A DNA stretch of 64,000 bases, taken from Phascolarctos cinereus. Taxonomy: Eukaryota > Chordata > Mammalia > Diprotodontia > Phascolarctidae. The DNA lies in contig NW_018344333.1 in the NCBI RefSeq assembly GCF_002099425.1, forward strand, positions 1 through 64,000. Reading direction: 5' to 3'. Positions within the stretch are counted from its first letter, which is position 1, and each line of letters begins with the position of its first letter. A model generated the notes under the pieces. That model was given only the letters and a program-made list of their open reading frames with translations. It searched no databases and was not told where the DNA came from. This document shows positions 46,585-57,574 of the stretch, piece by piece. A program made the translations under genes and the position numbers.

Positions 46585-46640
46585 TTGATTTTAATAATAA
46601 TGGCTATTATCATTATTTTACATTTTTATAGTGCTTTAGT
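46585..46640 (-). repeat. Short antisense MIR tail
   Basis: It shows TTTAATAATAATGGCTATTATC and TTTTTATAGTGCTTTAG. Confidence 0.5.
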
Positions 46641-47533
46641 GACCCTGTGCAGATATACCAGGGGATTGACAATACAGAGCATGAGAACATTAGCCTATAG
46701 AAATTAATGAGCAACAAACACTGTACACAATTTGTATATTAGTGAGCAAACTCATCCAACTATTTGTGTGATAATGCAATTGGAATAACCACATATGTTA
46801 CACAAGTACTAAATTCACATTGATTTTTGAGCCTACTTAATTTGCATATTTCTCATACTTTTAAAGTTTTGTATTTTGTATAGGAGAGAAAAGAAAGTAT
46901 TAAGTGACACAATTAGGTACAAAATGTGTGAGTATTTTTCCTAATGATTCTATAACAATAGTTAGATTTGACTAGCATTTCACTTTCTCCTTGGGAATAT
47001 CTATGCTTGAAAGCTAGCTTAAATCTACAATAGCAACATTTCATTTCATATGATTTATTTATTTTTCATAAATGTGACAACAATGTAGCAGAATACTCTA
47101 ATGCTTATGAAATCATGAGGGCTCTTACATGAGAGTTTGCTCTCTAAAACTGTCTTTTCATGGCTTTTCTTTATTAAATTTTTGAAAATAGGTCAATTCT
47201 TTATCTTAACCATATCCAAAACAGAGTTCACATTATAGATTATTTATTTCAAATGAGAAGGAAGATCTTTCTCTGATCAGACTATTATAAGTTAAGGCTC
47301 ATTGGTACTCTCTGTGCTCTCAGATTTATCTTTCCCCTGGAGTCTGTTCTAAACTAAATTACCTTTCTTCACTAATCAAGTACTGAATCTAGTTCAGAGG
47401 CCTTTTTGCTACAGAAAAATCATAAAAAAATTGAATTGCTTAATTTCAATTGTTGACCAGCTATGCTCTTATATAAATTAAATGATTGGATGCAGTTACA
47501 TTAATATGAAAGGTTGTATGGGAAATGAAGTTT
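46641..47533. other. Repeat-poor unassigned stretch
   Basis: About 0.9 kb without recognisable repeats or genes. It includes TAATTTGCATATTTC, an octamer-like core (about 46838). Confidence 0.4.
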
Positions 47534-47760
47534 TTCTATATATTTTATTTATTTCATTAAATATTCCCCAATTATATGTAAAAAAAATTTTGATATCCAT
47601 TTCTTAAAATTTTGAGTTCCAAATTCTCATTTTCCCTCACATCCATCCCCCTCTTTGACAAAGCAAGAATTTTATGTCAATTATACATGTGAAATCATGC
47701 AAAACATATTTCCATATGAGACCTGTTGCAAAAGAAAACACAAATTTTTTTTTTAAAGTT

Positions 47761-47920
47761 GGGGCATGTAGGTGGATAGAGCTCCAACCTTGGAGTCAGG
47801 AGGACCTGAGTTCAAATCCAGCCTCAGACACTTGACACTAACTAGCTGTGTGACCCTTGGCAAGTCACTTAATACTGATTGCCTCACCAAAAAGCAAAAA
47901 AAAAAAAAAAAGAGAAAAAG
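47761..47920 (+). repeat. SINE1/WSINE1-like tRNA-SINE inside L1
   Basis: It shows GGGGCATGTAGGTGGATAG, CCTTGGAGTCAGGAGGACC, TGAGTTCAAATCCAGCC, TAGCTGTGTGACCCTTGGC and AAGTCACTTAATACTGATTGCC, plus an A-tail. AAAGTT occurs on both sides (47755-47760, 47921-47926). It lies in the 3'UTR of the surrounding L1, in opposite orientation. Confidence 0.93.
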
Positions 47921-50444
47921 AAAGTTAAAAAAGTATACTTCAATCTGCATTTTTCATGATGAGTCCTTTGTCTTGGATCATTGTCTTGATTAGTGTATGT
48001 GTCTTTCACAGTTGATCTTCCTTACAATATTGCGTTGCTGTATGCACTATTCTGTTTTTCCTCACTTTACATGAGTTCATGTAAGTTTTCCCAAGTTTAT
48101 TCTGAAACCATTGTGTTTGACATTTTTAAATACACAATAGTATCCCATCATAATCATATGCCAAAACTTATTCATTCCCCAATTGATGGGCCTATCCTTG
48201 ATTCCCAATATTTTGCCACCAAAAAAGCTACTATAAATATTTTTCTACTAATAAATACCTTTTCCCCTTTCTTTGATCTTTTTGTGATACAGAGCTAATA
48301 GTGTTATTGCTGGATCAAAGGGTCTGCATGGTTTTGTAGCCCTTTGGGCATAGTTCCTAATTGTTTCCAAAATTATTGGATTAGTTCATAATTCCACCAA
48401 AAGTACATTAGTGTCCCTATATTTCCACATTCCTACTAGCATTTGTCATTTCTTTTCTGTCATGTTAGTCAATCTGATAGATGTGAGGTGGTATTTCAGA
48501 GTTGTTAAAATTTGCCTTTCTTTAATCAGTAGTGTTTTAGACCATTTTTTATGTGACTGTTGGTAGCTTTGATTTCTTCTTCTGAAACCTTCCTGTTCAT
48601 ATCCTTCCAGCACTTATCGATTGGAGAATGGCTCTTATTTTTATAAATTTGTCTCATTTCCTTATATATTTGAGAAATGAGGCCTTTATCAGCAAAACTT
48701 GCTATGACTATGATTTTCAGGTTTCTTGTTTCCTTCTAATTTGTCTGCATTAGTCTGATTTGTGCAAAAGCTTTTTCATTTCATGTACTCAAAATTATCC
48801 ATTTTATATTTTGTGATCCACTCTTTCAGTCATTAACTCTTCCCTTAGCCATAGCTCTGACAGGTACATTTTTCCTAATTTAATTATAACACCATGCTTT
48901 ATGTTTAAATCTTTATCTATTTTGACCTTATCTTGGTATTTGGTGAGAGGTATTGATCTATGCCTAGTTTCTACCAAACTGCTTTCCAGTTTTCTTAACA
49001 ATTTTTGTGATATGGTGATTTATTACTCCCAAAGCATGTCTCTTAGGGTTTATCAAATACTAGATTATTATGGTGATTTATTACTGTATATTATATACCT
49101 AGTTCATTGCACTGATCCACTAGTCTATTTATTAGCTAGTACCATATTGTTTTGATGATTACAACTTTGTAATAAAATTTTAAGTCTGCTACTGTTAGGT
49201 TGCCTTCCTTCACATTTTTAAAATTGATTCTCCTGGTATTTTTGACCTTTTGCACTTTCAGCTACATTTTGTGATCATTTTTCTAGCTCTATAAAATAAC
49301 TTTTTGTACATCAGTTGGGTTGGCATTGAATAAGCAAATTAACTTAGGTAGAATTGTCATTTTTTTATTATATTAGCTTTATTATATTATATCTCTTAAG
49401 CAATTAATATTTCTCTACTTGTTCAGATCTGTTTTTATTTGTGTGAAAAGTGTTTTGTAATTGTGTTCATATGTTTCCTGGGTTGTCTTGGCAGGTAGGC
49501 TCACAAGTATTTTATGTTATCTATACTTATTTTAAATGGAATTTATCTATCTCTTTCTGCTTGGTTTTATTGGTATTATATGGAGATGCTGATGATTTCT
49601 GTGGGTTTATTTTATATCCTGCAACTGTGTTGAAGTTGTTAATTATTTCATCTAGTTCTTTAGTTGATTTTCTAGAGTTCTCTAAGTATACCATCATATC
49701 ATCTATAGTGATAGTTTTGTTTCCTTATTTCCTCTTTTTATTCCTTTAATTTGTTTTTTTTCCTGTTTTATTACTAGCATTAGCGAATCTAGTACAATAT
49801 TTAATAACAGTGGTGATGACAGACATCCTTGCTTCCCCCCAGATCTTACCAGGAAGGCTTCAAGTTCATCCTTCTTACAGAAAACATTTACTCTTGGTTT
49901 TGGATAGATATTACTTTTCATTTTTTTAAAAAAGGCTATATTTATGTGCTTTCTTATGTTTTTAATAGAAATAGGCATTGTATTTTGTTAAAGACTTTTT
50001 CTGCATTTATTGATATTAACACATCATTTTTATTGTTTTTGTTATTGTCAAGGATATCCCCTGCATTCCCACAAGAAATCCCACCTGACTAGAGCATATG
50101 ATCTTCATGATATGCTGCTAAAACTCCTCAGTAGTATTTTATTTAACACTTTTGCATCAATATTCATTAGAGAAAATGATCTATATTTTTCCTGTTGTAG
50201 TTCTCTCTGGTTTAGGCATAAAATATACATATTTGCATCATAAAAGGAAATTGATAAAACTCTTTCTTTACCTATTTTTTTCAAATGGTTTCTAAAGTAC
50301 TGGGATTAATTGTTCCTTAAATGTTTGGTAGAATTCCCTTGCAAATCTATCTGTTCCTGGGGATTTTTTCTTATGGACCTCATTGAAGACTCGTTCAATT
50401 TCTTTTTCTAAGATGGGATTATATAAGTATTCTGTTTCCTTCTT

Positions 50445-50672
50445 TTTTCTTTATTTTATGATTAGCTGGTTATATGGAAAATTTAAGTCCCCCAATAATA
50501 TTGTTTCACCATTTATTTTTTGATCACTTATTAATTACTATTCACTAATATGGTTTCACTATGCATTTAAGTGTTGCTTTAAGAAGTTAGATGCTATACC
50601 TTTTGGAGCATATATGATTAGTCTTGATATTCTTTCATTGTCTATGGTGCCTTTTAGCAACATGTAATTTTT
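50445..50672 (-). mobile_element. Ectopic L1 endonuclease fragment inside L1 RT
   Basis: The sequence AAGTCCCCCAATAATATTG, GATGCTATACCTTTTGGAGCATATATG, TGGTGCCTTTTAGCAACATG belongs to the endonuclease region (compare 60885-61035 and 51640-51775). Here it sits between two RT-linker blocks that are adjacent in the 60.0 kb copy. RT-linker sequence resumes with AAATCTTCCTTCATTTCAC. Confidence 0.65.
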
Positions 50673-51307
50673 CAATCTATGTAGTTTATATTTTTGCAAA
50701 TCTTCCTTCATTTCACTAAGATTGTTATTTTTTCTGGCATATAACTGGTGAAATAATTCCTAATACTTGCTTTAATTTCATCTTCATTGGTGGTACATTC
50801 ACATGTTTCATTTTTGACACTGGAAATTTGATTTTCTTCTTTTTCAAAACTCAAATTAACTGATGGTTTATTTATTTTTTTGATGCCCCCCAAAAATTGA
50901 CTAGGTTTGTTTAGTAGTTCATTTTTTAAACTTTCAATTTTTTTAATTTCCCCTTTGATTTTTCAGGATTACCATTTTCGTGTTTGAGGACTTAATATAT
51001 ATTTTTTCTTTTTCTAGTTCTTTTCAATTTGTATGCCCAACTCATTGATCTACTTTCTCTCTCTTTTATTGATGTATTCATTTAGAGATATAAATTTCCC
51101 CCTAAGTACTGCTTTTGCTACATATCACAAATTTTGGAATGTTGTCTCATTTTTGTAATTGCCTTTAATATAATTATTTATTGTTTCTATGATTTGTCCT
51201 TTGATCCACTCATTCTTTAGATTAATTTTTAATCTATGCTTCAGTTTTCTTCAGAGGTTTATCATTTCAAACTTTTCAAAGTTTCTATTCATCACTTTAA
51301 TTTCTTT

Positions 51308-51571
51308 TTTTAAAATTCTGCAAACATTTATTAGTAACATGCTGTAGGGTGTGTTGGTAAATATTTCCATTCTCCTCCAACTTCCTACATTGGTTCTAAA
51401 GGATCCCATTATCCCTCAGGAGAGTCAAGGCCAGCAGTGAAGACTTGGACTAACAGCTGTCCACCTTACCTTACACATCCAAGATAGTGAGCCATTAAGA
51501 TGACACTTTTCCTTAAATAAGATTCATTAGAATAAGTTTAGAGGTAAAGTACATTGTAGGGATTTTGGAGA
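51308..51571 (-). pseudogene. Retrocopy of an unidentified transcript 3' end
   Basis: A 264-bp non-L1 block breaks the L1 endonuclease. Read on the - strand it ends TGTTACTAATAAATGTTTGC, then AGAATTTT and an A-run. That is a canonical AATAAA signal about 15 bases before a poly(A) stub. Flanks ACTTTAATTTCTTT (51294-51307) and ACTTAAGTTCTTT (51572-51584) look like a target duplication. The flanking L1 is continuous with the 60.8 kb copy once it is removed. No frame is open, so it is probably 3'UTR or non-coding RNA. The source gene is unknown. Confidence 0.7.
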
Positions 51572-52224
51572 ACTTAAGTTCTTTCTTGTTTTTTTTTTTT
51601 TTCTGATTAGTCTAACTCTAAGAGGAGAAAGTTGAGGTCCCGTACTAGGATAGTTTTACTGTGTATTTCCTCTTATAATTCATTTGACTTTGTTTTTAAG
51701 AATTTGGATACTATGTCATTTCTTGCATAGTTTTAATATAACTTTATTATCTGGTGCCTTTTTAGCAACATGTACTTTCCCTGTTTATCCCTTTTGGTAT
51801 TTCTTTGTCTGAGATCATGAATTCTGCCCCTATTTTTTTTTTACATCAGTTGAAGCATAATGGATTCTGAGCTAGCCCCTTATTTTAACTCTGTGTGTGT
51901 CTCTCTGTTTCAATTTTGCTTCTTGTAAGAAACATATTGTTGGATTCTGGTTTCCAATTTATTCTTCTGTTTCCTTTTTATGGGTGATTTCATCTTATTC
52001 ACATTCACAGTTATGACTGCTAACTGTGAATTTCCCTAGATCCTATTTTCTTCTGGTTATCCTTCTTTCTCTTTTCATCCTGTTTTTTTTTCCACTAAAG
52101 TCTATTTTACATCTGACCATAGCCTTCTTTTATCTTCCATCCCTTTGATTACTCCCCTTTTCTCTTTTCCCCTTTCCCTTTTATTTCCCTGTTGGGTAAA
52201 ATAAATTTCTGTTACCATTTGAAT

Positions 52225-52245
52225 ATCTCTCTCTCTCTCTCTCTA
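52225..52245. repeat. (CT)n microsatellite
   Basis: Short CT run in the L1 spacer. Confidence 0.85.
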
Positions 52246-52308
52246 TTTTCCCTATTTTAACTACATTCGATGTAGGGAAAGATAGATTCCTATTATCAGT
52301 TGAATATG

Positions 52309-53314
52309 TAAGTCAATCCTCAACTTTCACAGTGTTAAAATTCCTAGAAAACTGCATGAAAGTAAAAAAAATGAATGTTTATACATTGAATCTTTCAGAA
52401 ATAGGGTGTCAGTTACCTGTGATCACCAAACTGTAATCATTCACTACAGATTGCTGAAAATATGCTTTTCTACATACAATTCTTTATAGAAATATTTAAT
52501 TCTGATTACATGCAATTTTCCTAATAGTAATAATGAAATAATCCATAAAATGCAGTATGTGAAATGAAATTGGTAATGTGTAAAACATTTTTCTTGCTAG
52601 TAATTCTCTAGAATTCTGTGATGTTTGTGCTAACATTTCAATAAACAAGCCATTGATTTCAGACAATATTTAATTTTCATAGCATGAGATCTACAATACC
52701 ATACATGCCATACAGCAAATAAAATTCTTAAAACTAAGACATTTTAACCTGAATCTTACCTTCCACTGGGTCAGATGGCTATGTGAGGGCATTGTACTGC
52801 TGTAAACCCTTCTACCTTGGTCGCCCTCTGAAAACCAAGGGAAAGTCTGCTGGGACTTTAGTAACTGCTTTTAGAAGACTCTGAACTTGGTGAGGTTTAA
52901 AAAAAGACCCACCACTGACACTATGTCCTTTGTGGCTGTTGGATGGTGTTGGACATCGTGAAAAACACATAGCTGGAAATAATCTGTAAGTGATGTCTGC
53001 TTTTTGCACCATTTGAAATCCTTAAAGGTTTTGGTATGTGGAAGCATAGCAGAGGCAAGTTGGTTTTTAACCTTGAGGCTGCAGTTGATGATGGGACTGG
53101 CAGCCTTGATGTCTCTAATCAGCTGGTCAATTATGCCAGGCTACCCTTCAGGCTTGGAAACTGTGAGTAGCATAACACTTTTTTTTTCCTCTATTGTGCA
53201 TAGCCATGAATATGTCTGGTTGCCAACATGAAAGTGAAAAGTTTATGAATAAAATCATTTGATTGCTTGAAGTCACAAATGTTAAACTCATGAATGTTGA
53301 GGATACACTGACTA
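52309..53314. mobile_element. Tigger/pogo-like DNA transposon inside L1
   Basis: About 1 kb that separates two halves of the L1 spacer. It has inverted ends: left AGTCAATCCTCAACTTTCAC after TA (52309-52310), right (complement) AGTCAGTGTATCCTCAACA before TA (53313-53314). ATCCTCAAC.TTCA..(A)GT.TTAA is shared by both. TA target use and a CAGT-type start fit the Tc1/mariner-pogo group. No transposase motif is recognisable in the frames inside (52812-53012 -, 53004-53231 +), so it is probably non-autonomous or internally eroded. Confidence 0.6.
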
Positions 53315-53630
53315 CATATATACATGTGTGTGTGTGTGTGTGTGTATGCCTATATTGAATTGAATGAATTTCAAATATTGCCCCCTCACCCATTTTCCTC
53401 TGCAAAATATAAACTCTTCCTTTGTGCCTCTTTTATGTAAGATAATTTTCCATATTCTTCCTTTCTGTTTTCTCCATTCCCATGGCATTTGTCTTTCTCA
53501 TTTTTCCATTTTTTTATCATTCTAGAATAATTGACTCACTCCCCACCCTCTTTCTATATAAAATTCTTCTATTACACTAATAGTGATAAAGTTCTTAGAA
53601 GTTGCATATATTATTCTCCCACATAGAAAG

Positions 53631-53888
53631 GTGGGCAGCTGCATGGTACAATGGATAGATTGCTGTGTCTGAAGTTAGGAAGACTCATCTTCCTAAGTTC
53701 AAAACTGGTGTCAGATACATACTAACTGTGTGACTCTGGACAAGTCATTTAAACCTGTTTGCCTCATTTCCTCATCTGTAAAAAAGCTGGAAAAGGAAAT
53801 TTCTAATCATTCCAGCATCTCTGCCAAGAAAATACCAAATGGGGTTATGAAGAGTTGGATATGAATAAAACAACTGAAAAACAACAAT
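53631..53888 (+). repeat. MAR1-like tRNA-SINE inside L1
   Basis: The head is GTGGGCAGCTGCATGGTAC. The body is AAAAGCTGGAAAAGGAAATT, ATCTCTGCCAAGAAAATACC and AAATGGGGTTATGAAGAGTTGG, ending CAACAATAT. It sits at the ORF1-spacer border of the surrounding L1, with short flanks TAGAAAG/TAAAAAG. Confidence 0.9.
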
Positions 53889-53899
53889 ATAAAAAGGTA

Positions 53900-54810
53900 A
53901 ACAATTTAACCTTAGTGAGTCTCTTATGATTTCACATTCATTTTTACCTGTGTATGCTTCTATTCAGCTCTGGTCTTTCATCAAGAATGCTTTTAAGTCC
54001 TTTATTTAATCAAATATCCATTTTTCTCCCATAAACTCAGTTTTTCTGAATAGGTGATCCTTGGATGTAATCCTAGATCTTTTGCTTCCATAACATCATA
54101 TTATAACCCCCCTCAAGGTGATAGCTATAAATCTTTTGTGAGCCTGGTTGTGGTTCCATAAAATTTGAATGATTCATGTTCAGTTGCTTGGAGCTTTTTC
54201 TCCTTAACCTCAGAGCTATGGCAGTGATTGATAGTTTTCTTTTAATTGCCATTTTACCTCCTGTTTCAATATTATTGTGGCAATTTTCTTAGATATTTCC
54301 ATTTAACATGACATCTAGGCTTTTTGTTTGATTGTGGCTCTACTTTCTAGGTCAGCTGTTTTTCCTATATTTCTTTTTCTCCAATTCCTTTTTCATTCTT
54401 TTTGACTTTGTTTATTGTTTCTTGATGTTTCATGGAGTAATTAGCTTCCACTTACCCAACTGTAATTTTTAAGGAATTATTTTCATCAGTCAATTTTTAT
54501 ACTTCTTTTTTCCATTTGGCTAATTACCTTTTTAAAGGTGTTATGATATTTGGTATTTTTTGTGCCTCTTTTGCCAAATTGTTAATTGTCTCTTCATTTC
54601 TTTGCTCTCATTTCTATAAGTAATTTTTCCTCTGTCACTCTTATTTGATTTTGAGAATCATTTTTTAAAATTCTTCCAGGAATTTTGTTATGATTGTGTC
54701 CAATTCACATTTTTCTTTGAAGCTTTGTTTGTAGTAATTTTGATGTAATTTTCTTTTTCTATGTTTATGTCTTGATCTTTGTTGTCACCATAGTCGATTT
54801 TTATGGTCAT
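53900..54810 (-). pseudogene. L1 ORF1 remnant
   Basis: The reverse of ORF1, aligned by eye with 28000-28830 and 61960-62835. It carries the reversed 'TTTGTGAGCCTGGTTGTGG' RNA-binding block (about 54135), the coiled-coil region (54360-54700) and the N-terminal acidic head (about 54750-54810). No open frame of useful length survives. Confidence 0.78.
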
Positions 54811-55339
54811 CTTTTTTTTTTGTTTGCTTATTTACATGCCATTTCCTCATTTTGAACTTTATATTACAATTGGGTTCTGTTGCCAATGTGGGTGGGAGGT
54901 CAGGGTACTGTCTCAAGCTTCAGGCTTTTTTCCTACTGCTGTTAACTAAGGTAGTTCTGGGAGTTTGAAATTTTTTAGGGCTTGCAAGGTTAGGTGATCT
55001 GGAGAGAGTTGTGGTCATTGCTGTCTTAATCTGCACTCTGTTCTTTACTAAAGAAGGGCCTCTGATCTCTTGGGATTGCAAATGATACTGATCCTCAGGG
55101 CCATTGATCCCTTGGGACTAGGAGTAGTAGCACTCCTCAGGAACCCTGTTCCCTTCATACTTGAATTTCCTTAAGTCCTTGTTCCCTTGTGACCAAAAGC
55201 AATAAGTCTCTTCATTGGTCCCAGTTCCTCTTGCCCAAAAGTGTGCCTCTCCTTAAGCCATGACCCAGAAGTGGTTACAGGCAGTAGATTTGCCAAACAA
55301 AATCTGATCCTACATACAGTGCCAGCACAGAGGTCCCCT

Positions 55340-55575
55340 ATAATGCCTTTCTTTTTTTTTCATTTCTAATATCTTTTTAAAATTTTATTTTAATTAATAA
55401 ATGAAATTAGTATTTCCATATCATATTAGAATAAAAATATGATTATATATGAAACTGCAAATCCACTATGCACAAATTGCTATTCTTTTCAAATATACAA
55501 AAAAAGTAAATTTCTTTTTTTTCTTCTTTCCCCCACTCCTTGCCCTAGAGATGACTACCATTAGACACAAACAGG

Positions 55576-55613
<38 letters not shown>

Positions 55614-55800
55614 TGGATGCATGTATAAATGTATGTGTACATATATGTAAGCATGTATATAAATGTGTGTGCATGTGTGTGTATGTTCTCTTGGCTCTGC
55701 TCATTTCACTCTTTATTATTTCAAACAAGTCTTTCCATGTTTTTTTTTCTAATATCATTGAGCTCAACATTTTTTATAACACAGTAGTATAACAGTTGCC
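55340..55800 (-). mobile_element. L1/HAL1 3' end nested in an L1 5'UTR
   Basis: Same 3'-end subfamily as 10.9-11.49 kb, in reverse: GAAACTGCAAATCCACTATG, CTAGAGATGACTACCATTAG, (CA)n at 55578-55609, then GCTCTGCTCATTTCACTC and CAAGTCTTTCCATG. It lies within the 5'UTR of the L1 whose start is at 56.1 kb. Confidence 0.82.
55578..55609. repeat. (CA)n microsatellite
   Basis: Pure CA run within the nested L1 3'UTR. Confidence 0.95.
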
Positions 55801-56117
55801 ACATCCCTTTACTGTCTTTGGCTTGAGAGCTCCCAAAGCCGCTACTGTTTCCCTCACCACCTCCTAGTCTCACCACTGATGTCACAACTACATACAATTC
55901 AAGTCAAACTCTGCCTCTATTTCACAAATCTCTTTCTCATCTCTTGTGTTGCCTTGGGCTAGAAGAATTTCTGAGGTTTTTTTTTTTTTTTAGGATCTGC
56001 ATCTTCAGAATTCTGTATGAGGCATTATTTTAAAGGCTTTTGGAGGTGAATGTTTAGAGGGCTCAGCTGAGTACTTCCTTTTCTCTGCCATCTTGGCTCT
56101 ACTTGGAAATAAAATTT

Positions 56118-56709
56118 AAAACAGTCTCTAACCCCTAAGAATTTGTGGTCTAGGTTATGAGGTAAGATGTACACAAATTATTTCATTTATGAAGCTCTCA
56201 CAGATCTGACAAATATATTCTCCTTGAGAGTAATTTTCCCCCGATGTTGTAATGATGTATATTTCAGATAATTTCTCTTTGTAAAATGCTTCCTGTTTGG
56301 GTAATGTCTTATTGGATTAACTGTTAAATGAGCTGGGATGCTTTGAGAGTTATTTTTTGACTGCAAAAACAATTGTTAACTGACTTTTCTTTTAACTTTA
56401 AAAATCTTGATATAGGTTTGAAAATTACCATAATTATAATTATATTTTATTATATTATTCTAATATCTGAATATAATGTTATATTATTATTATTACCAAA
56501 ACCACAAAAATTATTCTGCCCAATTTTTCTGTTGAAATGATTCACTTCTGAATTAATATTATACTTGAGAATTAGAGATTGTAACAGAAGTTTTCCCTAT
56601 CTATGAAATCTGAGGGGGCAACATGAATTTATCTTGAGTCCTTTGGGGAGTAGTGTGTACTTTTTATCTTTTCCAGAGAAGCAGAGTCACCACGTTGCAG
56701 CCCAAATGC
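56118..56709. other. Unassigned stretch
   Basis: Nothing recognised. AT-rich at 56430-56500. Confidence 0.4.
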
Positions 56710-56840
56710 TATGTGCCATGCTCTCTGTTAAGTACTAGGGAAAAATAAAGACAACTCTCGGCCTTGAGGAGTTTATAGTCTAATGAGGGAGACTACATAC
56801 AAAAGGAGGCAGGAAAGTTGGAGATGGAGTGAGGTGGGGG
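56710..56840 (-). repeat. L2 LINE 3' end, antisense
   Basis: It shows GCTATGTGCCATGCTCTCTG, TTAAGTACTAGGGAAAAAT and TTGAGGAGTTTATAGTCTAATG..GGGAGAC. This is the reversed L2 tail. Confidence 0.8.
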
Positions 56841-57049
56841 AAGAAATCAAGCAATATCTTGTTTTGTGGAGTTAAAACCAGACAGAGCAGCAAATGCAAA
56901 ATGAAATGAGGTCACCTAGATTAATACTACTGGGTAGTCTGATGTCATGTTGCCTGGCCTACTTTATGAAATTATTGAACTTTAGCTTTAGCAAAACCAA
57001 TTTATATTATGTTCAAGTAGACATTCTAAACTATATGTCTGTTTATGTT

Positions 57050-57127
57050 TATGTATGTATATATATAGATATGCATTTATGCATATCTATACGTATACAT
57101 ATGCATGTATGTATGTATGCATGTATA
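57050..57127. repeat. (ATGT)n-type microsatellite
   Basis: Imperfect TATG/TGCA tract. Confidence 0.85.
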
Positions 57128-57574
57128 AACTTCCTTTCTTAGAGTACAGATGTTCTGTGACCTCGGGGACACCAATTCTATACATTGTATGGGTTTATTG
57201 TATCCTTTTTTGAAATTAATTCATTCTGATTTATCAACAGTCACTTCCATAAGCTTTTGAGTTTAAAATTTTTCTTCCCCTCCTTCCCCACCTCCCTCCC
57301 CAAGACAGAGTGTAATCTGATATGGGCTATACATATACATTCCTATTAAACATATTTTCACATTAGTGATGTAAGTAAGAATTAGAAACAATAGTAAGAA
57401 CCACCAGAAAGAGGAAATAAAACACAACAGAAAAAAAAAAGCAAATAGTATGCTTCCACCTGCATTCAAGTTCCATAGTTCTTTCTTTGGATGTGGATAG
57501 TATTTTCCACCATGAGGCCTTTGGAGATGTCTTAGATCCTTGTATTGATAAGAAGGGTTAAGTCTATCAATATT

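Larger units (their letters stand above)
48020..52015 (-). pseudogene. L1 ORF2 remnant, interrupted
   Basis: Reverse-transcriptase/endonuclease ORF2 on the - strand. Recognisable parts are the RT segment at 49703-49978 (LEAFLVRSGGKQGCLSSPLL), the catalytic pair as ITIDDMM near 49690-49720 instead of FADD, and the ORF2 start block (NVN.MKSPIKRKQ) near 51990. It carries an ectopic endonuclease fragment (50445-50672) and an mRNA-like retrocopy (51308-51571), besides many stops. Non-functional. Confidence 0.82.
47534..56104 (-). mobile_element. Full-length L1 split by at least six inserts
   Basis: In reverse it shows a 3'UTR (47534-48020), ORF2 (48020-52015), a pyrimidine-rich spacer, ORF1 (about 53900-54810) and a 5'UTR with the start AGAGCCAAGATGGC near 56097. 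Candidate target duplication: GGAAATGAAGTTT (47521-47533) and GGAAATAAAATTT (56105-56117), 11 of 13. The inserts are listed separately. Removing them leaves about 6.2 kb, close to the 6.4 kb copy at 57.2 kb. All coding parts are broken. Confidence 0.88.

Noticed and set aside
47753-47993. Frames on both strands around 47.8 kb
   Set aside because: They are translations of the SINE and its A-tail.
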